Source: Bacteroidales bacterium (GTDB lineage Bacteria > Bacteroidota > Bacteroidia > Bacteroidales > UBA12481). From it: a DNA stretch of 7,727 bases. This document shows, one piece after another, positions 1-5,371 of the stretch. Made by a program: the position numbers and the translations under genes. The notes below the pieces were generated by a model. The model was not told the origin of the DNA and made no database searches. It saw nothing but the letters and a program-made list of their open reading frames with translations. Position 1 is the stretch's first letter. Each line of letters begins with the position of its first letter. The DNA is taken from assembly GCA_028707745.1 (NCBI GenBank), contig JAQWAJ010000068.1:1-7727 (forward strand), given 5' to 3'.

Positions 1-186
1 GTCGATCCGATCCATCAGCGAATCCGGATCATCGGTGTAATAAGAGAATATCTCACGAAGGGTATCCGTTTTTGCGGCAGATCTCTTCATAGCGGTGACC
101 CGGTCATGGGTTTGCAGTAAAGCGAAAAGAACATGACCTCCCAAAAGTCCGGTGCCACCGGTTACTAAAATTCTTCCCGTTCCCAT
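1..186 (-). CDS. NAD-dependent epimerase/dehydratase (SDR), N-terminal part only
   Basis: This is the first 62 codons of an extended short-chain dehydrogenase; the rest lies beyond the left edge. The start of the protein, MGTGRILVTGGTGLLGGHVL, is a beta strand followed by the glycine-rich NAD(P)-binding turn GGTGLLG (residues 10-16). A later segment, FSYYTDDPDSLMDRID (residues 47-62), resembles the region after the first Rossmann unit in Bacteroidota epimerases of the dihydroflavonol-reductase/GalE-like type. That resemblance is from memory. Substrate cannot be told from this fragment. The ATG at 184-186 was chosen because it places the nucleotide-binding strand at residues 5-9, as in the family. 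It overlaps the 3' end of the upstream yhbP-like gene by 22 nt in another frame, so the two are probably cotranscribed and may be translationally coupled. A sugar-nucleotide, steroid or flavonoid-like reductase is equally possible. Confidence 0.85.
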   Translation of the reverse strand, partial: MGTGRILVTGGTGLLGGHVLFALLQTHDRVTAMKRSAAKTDTLREIFSYYTDDPDSLMDRID

Positions 187-614
187 ATTAGTTTTTTTCC
201 GAACCCCAGGCGGTTGTCTGTCATTTTGATAGAATCGACCGACAAAACCCAAAGATTGAGTTTCACAGCCAGCGCATAAGGAAAGCGCCGGAGATAAGCA
301 ATCCGCGCCTGTTCAGGAGTAACCCGGGCAAAATGATCCGGATTGCCCGGCTGACAGGGATAGGCTCTCCCGGTGAGCTGTATTCCGCGAATCTTGCCGA
401 TCACTTTTGTTTCAAGCATAATTCCGCCGGATACACCGGGATTTTTTAACAGCTCGCTCCCATGTCGGGTTTCAGGATCGCTGGTAAACACAATAGCCTG
501 ATGATCTTCAATATAAGCATAAAAACAGTGGGCCGTCCAGCTCCCCTGTTCAGAGACTGTTGACAGCGTCAATACATGATGGCGGCGAAGAAATTTGTTG
601 ATCCGGGGATCCAT
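165..614 (-). CDS. YhbP-like (UPF0306) FMN-binding split-barrel protein
   Basis: A 149-residue protein of the pyridoxamine 5'-phosphate oxidase-like split-barrel fold, closest to E. coli YhbP (UPF0306). Shared landmarks are an N-terminal helix then HHVLTLSTV (12-20), TRH (49-51), IRGIQLTGR (75-83), RRFP (109-112) and the C-terminal signature DNRLGFGKKLIW (133-144), which almost repeats the end of YhbP as I recall it. Length fits the family (about 147). Members of this fold bind FMN or related cofactors; the reaction of UPF0306 proteins is not established, so no reaction is assigned. The ATG at 614 was chosen over one at 725: the longer form adds 37 residues absent from YhbP, and they would be encoded through the 663-713 hairpin. 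A weak -7-like TACTTTAG lies on the minus strand at 641-634. The gene heads a unit with the epimerase. Confidence 0.85.
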   Translation of the reverse strand: MDPRINKFLRRHHVLTLSTVSEQGSWTAHCFYAYIEDHQAIVFTSDPETRHGSELLKNPGVSGGIMLETKVIGKIRGIQLTGRAYPCQPGNPDHFARVTPEQARIAYLRRFPYALAVKLNLWVLSVDSIKMTDNRLGFGKKLIWEREEF

Positions 615-662
615 AGCTCGGTGAAATTTCCTGCTAAAGTAAAGAAGACTTTTAACTTTTGC

Positions 663-713
663 CCAAGGTGCCGGCACCGGCGCACGTACTGCGCCGGTAC
701 ACCGGTCCTTTGG
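663..713. repeat. GC-rich 51-nt imperfect inverted repeat
   Basis: The left arm 663-684 and right arm 690-713 pair almost throughout, around a 5-nt loop (CGTAC, 685-689). The ten pairs next to the loop include TGCGCCGGT/ACCGGCGCA, and the outer ends are CCAAGG and CCTTTGG. The left arm also contains its own 12-bp perfect palindrome, GGTGCCGGCACC (667-678). It lies between two divergent genes, so it ends no transcript, and neither side has a T-tract. This makes an intrinsic terminator unlikely; a REP-like or other dispersed palindrome, or a structured regulatory site, fits better. Confidence 0.7.
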
Positions 714-800
714 ATGAAAAAGCAATAAATTACCCTGCGTTTTCCAACCTCAATCTCTGTTTATATAGATGCAATCCCGTGAGGCAAATGGAAAAAAATA

Positions 801-817
801 GTTGAAAAGTTTTCAAC
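801..817. promoter_or_regulatory. 17-nt perfect inverted repeat, candidate operator of the M1 peptidase gene
   Basis: GTTGAAAA-G-TTTTCAAC is an exact 8-bp inverted repeat around one base. It covers the TTG (802-804) proposed as the -33 element of the peptidase promoter and ends about 35 nt before the chosen ATG. A dimeric repressor bound here would block sigma contact. No regulator is identified, so the role is inference. Confidence 0.4.
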
Positions 818-830
818 CTGAGTATCTTTA
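802..830 (+). promoter_or_regulatory. Candidate Bacteroidota-type promoter of the M1 peptidase gene
   Basis: TTG at 802-804, an 18-nt spacer, then TATCTTTA at 823-830, which matches TAnnTTTG in all but the last base. The spacing agrees with the Bacteroidota housekeeping sigma pattern. Transcription would begin near 837, about 16 nt before the ATG at 853. It overlaps the 801-817 palindrome. Confidence 0.45.
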
Positions 831-852
831 CCTGTCAAATACCAGTCATTCT

Positions 853-2784
853 ATGAAAAAATTGGCCTTGCTCCTGATCTGCATCCTGCCGCTCCGACTT
901 TTTAGCCAGGATCCCGACCTCTGCTGGATCGATCAGGATGCACAGGCAAAAGCATCCCGTATGAAGGTACTTTCTGCGTTGAAAGGGATGCATTCCTTAT
1001 CGGCCCCATCGGGAATGGATATTAAATACCATCGGCTTGAGCTCACACTGGATCCCGCCGTCCGGCAAGTCACCGGCAAGGTAACCACCTTTTTTGCACA
1101 GAAAACGAATGATCACCATACGCTGTCATTCGACCTGCGTGATAATATGATCGTTACAGCCATCAGATTCGGCAATCAGCTCATAATCAACTACATTCAT
1201 CAGAATAACCGGCTAACCATTCCGATATCCGGACTGCCCATCGGGTTAACAGATTCTATTACCGTTGAATATCACGGCGTTCCGGTTAATGACGGTTCTG
1301 ACTCTTTCTCCTTGTCGCAGCATGCCGGTGCACCAATCTTATATACCCTTTCAGAACCTTATGGGGCCAAGGATTGGTGGCCATGCAGTCAGGACCTGAA
1401 CGACAAGATAGATTCAGTCGATCTGATTATTACAGTCCCACCCGGCAATCGCGCGGCTGCCAACGGAATGCTGATCTCGGAGGAACATCTGCCCGACCGG
1501 AGCATTTACCATTGGAAGCACAAACATCCCATAGCAGCCTATCTGGTTGGAGTTTCGGTAACCAATTATGTTTATTATTCCGATTACGCGCCGATCGGAA
1601 ACAATGACTCCATCGAAATATTGAATTATGTTTATCCGGAATCGCTTGCCTATGCAAGGGCTCATACCCCAGGAATCATCCTTCCTTTTCAGCATTATTG
1701 CCAGTGGTTCGGACTCTATCCTTTTGCCGATGAACGTTACGGCCATGCTCAATGGAACTGGGGCGGCGGCATGGAACATCAGACCATGAGCTTTATGGGA
1801 GATTTCGGGTATGACCTGATGGCCCACGAACTGGCCCATCAATGGTACGGCGATTATCTGACCTGCGGGTCCTGGCGGGATATCTGGCTGAATGAAGGTT
1901 TTGCCACTTACCTGGTCGGGCTCTGCTATGAGGTCGATATGGACGGCATGTACTGGGAGCCGTTCAAGCGGCTTACCATCAACAGGGTGATCGGGCAACC
2001 GGGCGGATCGGTTTATTGTTATGACACTACCAATGTGAACCGGGTGTTTGATTCCCGGCTCTCCTACAGCAAAGGCGGGATCGTCCTTCATATGTTAAGG
2101 GGTCAGATGGGAGATTCTGACTTCTTTAAAGCGATGAATGAATATCTGCATGACCCCGGTCATGCTGCAGGATATGCCACTACCGAAGATTTTATCAGTC
2201 ATGTCAACGCCGTGTCCGACTCAAGCTATCAGGAGTTTTTCAACGACTGGGTTTACGGCGGGGGATATCCTACCTATCATATCACCTACCGGGTGAACGG
2301 GGATCATTCAGTTGAGCTGGAGATCTCTCAGGAAACCAGTGACCCATCGGTCAACTTTTTTGAGATGAAAGTGCCGTTGCGCTTTTATGGTCCATCGGGC
2401 CAAACCCGTACCATTATGGTTCATCATACACAAAACGGTCAGGTTTTCAGGGTCGATCCCGGCTTTAAAACCGATTCTATCAAGTTCGACCCCGACCGGT
2501 GGATCTGTACGGCAAATCCGCTGGTATCCAACATCGCTGAACTTCCTTATGATCAGCAAATTAATGTTTTCCCGAATCCGGTTACCGATCTTCTGACTGT
2601 TCATCTGACTCTGCCCGAAGCCGGTATCTGTATTCGGATATACAATGCCAAAGGGCAAAAGGTGGGTGATTTCAAAACTTCCTACTCCACGACAGAGGTC
2701 CATATTCCGATGGTTTCCTATCCCGCGGGCGTTTATTCGGTGGAGGTCGTAGGAAGAAAGCCGGTGAAAATCCTGAAACAATGA
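853..2784 (+). CDS. Secreted M1-family zinc metallopeptidase with T9SS sorting domain
   Basis: A 643-residue aminopeptidase-N-like (gluzincin, M1) enzyme. From the ATG at 853 the protein opens with a signal peptide, MKKLALLLICILPLRLFSQ, likely cut after the Gln (residue 19). A beta-rich N-terminal domain follows (about 55-240). The catalytic domain has GGGMEHQ (304-310, in place of GAMEN, substrate amino-terminus binding), HELAH (325-329, zinc ligands and general base), the third ligand Glu348 in NEGFATY at the expected 18-residue gap, and the likely transition-state Tyr405 in YSKGG. The C-terminal stretch from INVFPNPV (570-577) to the end is a type A Por/T9SS sorting domain, ending GVYSVEVVGRKPVKILKQ. 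Export by Sec and then T9SS to the cell surface or medium is therefore expected, with a role in peptide degradation. The long C-terminal helical domain of PepN is absent. A TTG at 802 in frame was rejected because it would put 17 residues ahead of the signal peptide. Confidence 0.95.
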   Translation: MKKLALLLICILPLRLFSQDPDLCWIDQDAQAKASRMKVLSALKGMHSLSAPSGMDIKYHRLELTLDPAVRQVTGKVTTFFAQKTNDHHTLSFDLRDNMIVTAIRFGNQLIINYIHQNNRLTIPISGLPIGLTDSITVEYHGVPVNDGSDSFSLSQHAGAPILYTLSEPYGAKDWWPCSQDLNDKIDSVDLIITVPPGNRAAANGMLISEEHLPDRSIYHWKHKHPIAAYLVGVSVTNYVYYSDYAPIGNNDSIEILNYVYPESLAYARAHTPGIILPFQHYCQWFGLYPFADERYGHAQWNWGGGMEHQTMSFMGDFGYDLMAHELAHQWYGDYLTCGSWRDIWLNEGFATYLVGLCYEVDMDGMYWEPFKRLTINRVIGQPGGSVYCYDTTNVNRVFDSRLSYSKGGIVLHMLRGQMGDSDFFKAMNEYLHDPGHAAGYATTEDFISHVNAVSDSSYQEFFNDWVYGGGYPTYHITYRVNGDHSVELEISQETSDPSVNFFEMKVPLRFYGPSGQTRTIMVHHTQNGQVFRVDPGFKTDSIKFDPDRWICTANPLVSNIAELPYDQQINVFPNPVTDLLTVHLTLPEAGICIRIYNAKGQKVGDFKTSYSTTEVHIPMVSYPAGVYSVEVVGRKPVKILKQ

Positions 2785-2809
2785 TGTTTCGGAACCTTCA
2801 CCGGCTTTC
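2756..2809. terminator. Convergent hairpin between the M1 peptidase gene and trpB
   Basis: A 13-bp perfect outer stem, GAAAGCCGGTGAA (2756-2768) with TTCACCGGCTTTC (2797-2809), encloses a small internal loop and an inner 6-bp stem GAAACA/TGTTTC (2775-2780, 2785-2790) with loop ATGA. It begins inside the peptidase coding region and contains its TGA stop (2782-2784). It lies 27 nt past the trpB stop. On the minus strand it is followed by TTCTTCC, a modest T-rich tail; on the plus strand no T-tract follows. It probably ends trpB transcription and may also stabilise or end the peptidase mRNA. Confidence 0.65.
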
Positions 2810-2835
2810 CTGAAAACCGGCATACTCTGCGATCT

Positions 2836-4041
2836 CTAGTATTCTCTCAGTTCCCGCTCAACATCCTTATCGCCGCGACCGCTGAGGTTAATGATACTGA
2901 TCTGGTCCTTGCGGTCCTTAAGAACTTTCATGGCAAGAGCCACGGCATGTGATGATTCGACAGCCGGAATGATGCCTTCGAGTTTTGAAAGAATCCGGAA
3001 AGCGTTGATGGCTTCCTTATCCGTAATCGGTTGATACTCGGCTCTGCCCGACTCCATCAGGCTGGCATGCTGCGGAGATACGCCGGGATAATCGAGTCCG
3101 GCGGCAATTGACCAGCTCTGAGCCGGCTTGCCTTCTTCGTCGGTCACACAATAGCTGTAAGTTCCCTGGAAAATGCCCGGCTTGCCATAGGAAAGGGTTG
3201 CGGCATTCCGGTTGATGGCCGGGCCATCGCCACCACCCTCGGCGCCATAGATTTTCACTTCATGATCCGGAAGAAAATCGATGAACAATCCGGCAGCATT
3301 GGATCCACCTCCCACACAGGCAAAGATGTTATCCGGCAGGCGTCCTTCTGCCTGCAGGAACTGCTGTTTTGCCTCGCGGCCGATGACACTCTGGAAGTAT
3401 CCTACCATATTCGGATAGGGGTGCGGCCCAACCTGTGATCCCAGGCAATAGAAAGAATTCGGATTTTCAATATAATATCCCAGAGCGGCATCAACCGCAT
3501 CTGCCAGAGTTTGTGTTCCCTGATCGGCAGGTATCACCTGGGCGCCAAGCAGTTCCATCCGGCTAACGTTCATCGCCTGACGCTGAATATCAACGGCGCC
3601 CATGAATACTTTGCACGGAATTCCCAGCAACGCGGCAACGGTAGCCGTGGCCACACCATGCTGACCGGCTCCGGTTTCGGCAATAATCTCCCTGGCTCCC
3701 ATCCTTTTAGCTAAGAGCAACTGCCCGAGGGTGTTATTGATTTTATGAGCGCCCGTATGGTTCAGATCTTCCCGTTTCAGATAAATCTTGCTGCCCACAA
3801 AATCTGACAGACGTTCAGCATAATAGAGCGGAGAAGGCCTTCCGGCATATTGTTTCAGATAGTAGACGAATTCATCCTTAAACTTCTCATCCTTGGTGAT
3901 TTCCATGAACCGATCGGCCAGAACCAGCAGTTTTTCAGCCAGAACCGGCGGTACATACATGCCGCCATAATTTCCGTACATTCCTTTAGCTTCAAATTCC
4001 AATGCGTGTTCCGAGGGTTCTACAATAATTTGAGATTTCAT
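2836..4041 (-). CDS. trpB: Tryptophan synthase beta chain
   Basis: A 401-residue PLP enzyme that condenses indole with L-serine to give L-tryptophan, the last step of tryptophan synthesis; it normally works as an alpha2-beta2 complex with TrpA. Visible features are GNYGGMYVP (23-31), the PLP lysine K100 in EDLNHTGAHKINN, the catalytic glutamate E122 in ETGAGQHG, the phosphate-binding GGGSN (244-248) and S387 in SGRGDKD, which contacts the PLP ring nitrogen. Length and motifs fit the canonical TrpB1 type, with a roughly 13-residue N-terminal extension over E. coli. The ATG at 4039-4041 has no clear Shine-Dalgarno sequence and follows an A/C-rich leader. No other trp gene follows: the next gene downstream is convergent, so trpB is monocistronic here and TrpA must come from elsewhere. 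Upstream lie a Trp-rich leader peptide and a terminator, pointing to control by attenuation. Confidence 0.97.
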   Translation of the reverse strand: MKSQIIVEPSEHALEFEAKGMYGNYGGMYVPPVLAEKLLVLADRFMEITKDEKFKDEFVYYLKQYAGRPSPLYYAERLSDFVGSKIYLKREDLNHTGAHKINNTLGQLLLAKRMGAREIIAETGAGQHGVATATVAALLGIPCKVFMGAVDIQRQAMNVSRMELLGAQVIPADQGTQTLADAVDAALGYYIENPNSFYCLGSQVGPHPYPNMVGYFQSVIGREAKQQFLQAEGRLPDNIFACVGGGSNAAGLFIDFLPDHEVKIYGAEGGGDGPAINRNAATLSYGKPGIFQGTYSYCVTDEEGKPAQSWSIAAGLDYPGVSPQHASLMESGRAEYQPITDKEAINAFRILSKLEGIIPAVESSHAVALAMKVLKDRKDQISIINLSGRGDKDVERELREY

Positions 4042-4137
4042 TTTGTATAGTTATTTGTTGTTTTGTTTCGATTGATAGTTGGTTGTTGTTGTTTGCTTTT
4101 CTGATTGGGGCTGGCTGGTTGTTTGCGGTTGGAGCAT

Positions 4138-4172
4138 AAAAAAACCGCAGGAGGCTGTCCTGCGGTTTTTTT
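4138..4172 (-). terminator. Intrinsic terminator of the trpB attenuator
   Basis: A perfect hairpin: CCGCAGGA (4145-4152) and TCCTGCGG (4158-4165) around loop GGCTG, flanked by seven A and seven T, giving up to 15 bp. On the minus strand the stem is followed by seven T, the classic intrinsic form; by sequence alone it would work in both directions. No gene ends here on either strand: it sits between a leader-peptide ORF and trpB, in the direction of trpB. An antiterminator partner may be 4214-4225, just after the Trp codons, which on the minus strand reads GCTGGTCCGGTT. It can pair GGTT, GTCC and GCT with AACC, GGAC and AGC in the terminator's first arm, with two small bulges. Confidence 0.85.
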
Positions 4173-4209
4173 GATCAGATATATCTTATCTTATTACCTG
4201 GGTACACCT

Positions 4210-4275
4210 CTACAACCGGACCAGCATGCGCCAGCGCCAAACGATAGAGGAATTGCAGATAATCGAATTGTTCAT
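4210..4275 (-). CDS. trpL: trp leader peptide (21 aa)
   Basis: A short ORF, ATG at 4275 to TAG at 4210, encoding 21 residues. It begins MNNSIIC and ends VWRWRMLVRL, with Trp at residues 13 and 15. Two Trp codons separated by one Arg codon are far above expectation for so short a peptide. The ORF lies 37 nt before a strong terminator and 168 nt before trpB. A ribosome stalled at these codons for lack of charged tRNA-Trp would favour the antiterminator (region 4214-4225 with the terminator's first arm) and let transcription reach trpB. When Trp is plentiful the ribosome reaches the stop codon and the terminator forms. The peptide itself probably has no function. An overlapping ATG at 4280 gives only Met-Lys-stop. 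The mechanism is inferred from architecture and from known amino-acid operon attenuators. Confidence 0.75.
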   Translation of the reverse strand: MNNSIICNSSIVWRWRMLVRL

Positions 4276-4293
4276 TTCATTTCTTTGAGCGGG

Positions 4294-4325
4294 CAAAGTA
4301 AAACGATAAAATTGAATAATCCAAA
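4294..4325 (-). promoter_or_regulatory. Candidate promoter of the trpL-trpB transcript
   Basis: On the minus strand TTTG (4325-4322), a 20-nt spacer and TTACTTTG (4301-4294) approximate the Bacteroidota TTTG/TAnnTTTG promoter; the second base of the -7 element differs. Transcription would start near 4287, about 12 nt before the leader-peptide ATG. The placement agrees with the attenuator model but is not proven. Confidence 0.45.
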
Positions 4326-4360
4326 TAGCCACCGGATCAAATCTTCCTGAACCCCTGCCA

Positions 4361-4534
4361 TTAAATCAGCCAGGCCAGAAAACACAGACTGACAATGGCT
4401 GCCAGGGCAATCATCTTCAGCAGATAATTTCTTCTTTTCCCTTTATTGGTTTCTTTTCTTCTGTATTGATACCAAATGTAAAACAGTATGGCATAAGTCA
4501 GAAGAACAAGAGGAATTATAACAATGATTTTCAT
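4361..4534 (-). CDS. Small two-helix membrane protein, function unknown
   Basis: A 57-residue ORF from ATG 4534 to TAA 4361. Residues 2-21 (KIIVIIPLVLLTYAILFYIW) form one hydrophobic segment. A strongly basic loop follows (YRRKETNKGKRR, about 24-35), and residues 38-57 (LLKMIALAAIVSLCFLAWLI) form a second. The layout is a helical hairpin with the basic loop on the cytoplasmic side by the positive-inside rule, so both termini would face the periplasm. I do not recognise a family. Coding is supported by the clean hydrophobic-basic-hydrophobic pattern, an ATG start and a position that otherwise would be empty. It is divergent from ribE (89 nt between starts) and ends 36 nt before the trpL promoter on the same strand, so read-through into trpL-trpB is possible. 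No direct evidence of expression. Confidence 0.6.
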   Translation of the reverse strand: MKIIVIIPLVLLTYAILFYIWYQYRRKETNKGKRRNYLLKMIALAAIVSLCFLAWLI

Positions 4535-4598
4535 TTATTCGGAGTTAGGTTCACTGTCCAAATTAGACAAAAAAGGTATATTGTCCCCCGAATCACTG

Positions 4599-4606
4599 TA
4601 TTTTTA
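4599..4606 (+). promoter_or_regulatory. Possible -7 element for ribE
   Basis: TATTTTTA matches TAnnTTTG except for the last base and lies 17 nt before the ribE ATG. The nearest upstream TTG (4581-4583) is only 15 nt away, shorter than usual, so this is a weak candidate. No FMN riboswitch fits in the 89-nt gap. Confidence 0.25.
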
Positions 4607-4623
4607 CCTGAAATTTTAGAAAG

Positions 4624-5235
4624 ATGTTCTCGGGAATCGTTGAAGAAACAGCAAAAGTGGTTGGCCTGACAAAGGATCTCGACAACCTGCATATCACCCT
4701 GGCCTGTTCATTTGTGAATGAACTGAAAATCGATCAGAGCGTATCCCATAACGGGGTTTGCCTGACCGTGGTGAAAAAGGAAAACAATACTTACACCGTT
4801 ACGGCAATCCGCGAAACACTTGAAAAATCCAATCTCGGATTGCTCCAGGTGGGCGACGAAGTAAACCTGGAACGGAGCATGCGCATGGACGGACGACTCG
4901 ACGGACATATCGTACAGGGCCATGTGGATCAGACCGCCATCTGTAAAACAGTGGATGAAGCCGAAGGCAGCTGGTACTATACCTTTGAGTTCGAGCCCGT
5001 CAGGGATCAACCCGGCCACATGGTCGTCGAAAAAGGCTCGGTATGCGTCAACGGAGTGAGCCTGACTGTGGTCAATGCACGCGAGAGTAGTTTCCAGGTG
5101 GCAATCATTCCTTTCACCCATCTGGTCACCAATTTCCACTGTTTTAAACCCGGTTCAGTAGTTAACCTGGAGTTTGACATTCTGGGAAAATATATCGCCC
5201 GGATGCTGCAGGCACAGGGGATTGTGCGGTCGTAG
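4624..5235 (+). CDS. ribE: Riboflavin synthase, alpha chain
   Basis: A 203-residue enzyme that dismutates two molecules of 6,7-dimethyl-8-ribityllumazine to riboflavin and the pyrimidine precursor, the last step of riboflavin synthesis in the cytoplasm. Two lumazine-binding repeats are visible. The first, about 1-97, has MFSGIVEE, SHNGVCLTVV, ETLEKSNLG and VNLERSMRMDGRLDGH; the second, about 98-195, has QGHVD, VNGVSLTVV, IPFTHLVTNF and VNLEFDILGKYIARM. The strict MFSGIVEE start fixes the initiation codon at 4624. Length fits the family (about 195-215). It is not in an rib operon in this window; its neighbours are a divergent small membrane protein and ileS. Its TAG stop (5233-5235) lies within the left arm of the palindromic repeat at 5232-5262, so the last residues may have been set by repeat insertion. 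Confidence 0.96.
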   Translation: MFSGIVEETAKVVGLTKDLDNLHITLACSFVNELKIDQSVSHNGVCLTVVKKENNTYTVTAIRETLEKSNLGLLQVGDEVNLERSMRMDGRLDGHIVQGHVDQTAICKTVDEAEGSWYYTFEFEPVRDQPGHMVVEKGSVCVNGVSLTVVNARESSFQVAIIPFTHLVTNFHCFKPGSVVNLEFDILGKYIARMLQAQGIVRS

Positions 5236-5262
5236 GGGACGAGCCATGCCTCGTCCCTCTAC
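5232..5262. repeat. Palindromic repeat overlapping the ribE stop codon
   Basis: Left arm GTAGGGGACGAG (5232-5243) and right arm CTCGTCCCTCTAC (5250-5262) pair with a single bulge, with CCATGC between. It looks like the dispersed GTAGGG...GACGAGGCATGCCTCGTC type of palindrome that I recall from many bacterial genomes. The last part of it, CCATGCCTCGT (5244-5254), recurs exactly at 5269-5279. No T-tract follows, so it is a poor intrinsic terminator, although it may slow RNA polymerase or protect the ribE 3' end. Confidence 0.7.
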
Positions 5263-5273
5263 ATTACCCCATG

Positions 5274-5315
5274 CCTCGTTACTCGTCACTCGTAACGCGT
5301 CACTCGTAACGCGTT
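5274..5315. repeat. Heptamer tandem array A, six units of (A/C)C(T/G/C)CGTN
   Basis: Six consecutive 7-nt units: CCTCGTT, ACTCGTC, ACTCGTA, ACGCGTC, ACTCGTA, ACGCGTT. The last four also read as a 14-nt unit, CACTCGTAACGCGT, repeated exactly at 5287-5300 and 5301-5314. Fourteen bases of this array, CGTAACGCGTCACT (5291-5304), recur exactly inside ileS at 6101-6114. Non-coding; it fills the gap between ribE and ileS. Confidence 0.85.
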
Positions 5316-5330
5316 TCGTACAATTTTTCT

Positions 5331-5358
5331 GCCCTGTGCCCTATGCCCTATGCCTTAT
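5331..5358. repeat. Heptamer tandem array B, four units of GCCCTAT
   Basis: Units GCCCTGT, GCCCTAT, GCCCTAT and GCCTTAT follow one another without gaps. It is a different heptamer from array A but has the same 7-nt period and is only 15 nt away. It covers the place where a -33 element for the ileS promoter would be expected. Confidence 0.8.
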
Positions 5359-5363
5359 TTTAG

Positions 5364-5371
5364 TATTTTTG
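5364..5371 (+). promoter_or_regulatory. Candidate -7 element of the ileS promoter
   Basis: TATTTTTG is an exact TAnnTTTG match, 27 nt before the GTG start, predicting a short leader of about 20 nt. No TTG or TTTG is found at the usual distance upstream; heptamer array B occupies that place. Confidence 0.5.

Noticed and set aside
615..725. A 37-residue N-terminal extension of the YhbP-like protein starting at 725
   Set aside because: It reads through the GC-rich hairpin, has no counterpart in YhbP, and the ATG at 614 gives the family length.
802..852. A TTG start at 802 for the M1 peptidase
   Set aside because: It would place 17 residues before an obvious signal peptide; the TTG fits better as part of the promoter.
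1414..2091. A 225-codon open frame on the minus strand inside the peptidase gene
   Set aside because: It is antisense to the M1 catalytic domain, with no recognisable motif; it arises from the codon use of the real gene.
4105..4350. An 81-codon plus-strand open frame upstream of trpB
   Set aside because: It runs through the attenuator terminator and antisense to the leader peptide, and its sequence shows no domain-like pattern.
4535..4623. An FMN riboswitch upstream of ribE
   Set aside because: The gap is only 89 nt and shows none of the conserved RFN-element segments.
4708..5139. A 143-codon minus-strand open frame inside ribE
   Set aside because: It is antisense to both lumazine-binding domains of a clear riboflavin synthase.
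5232..5262. The palindrome after ribE as an intrinsic terminator
   Set aside because: No T-tract follows on either strand and it resembles a dispersed repeat; a weak effect on transcription cannot be excluded.
5274..5358. A small CRISPR array
   Set aside because: Units are only 7 nt with no spacers, and there are no cas genes; these are simple tandem repeats.
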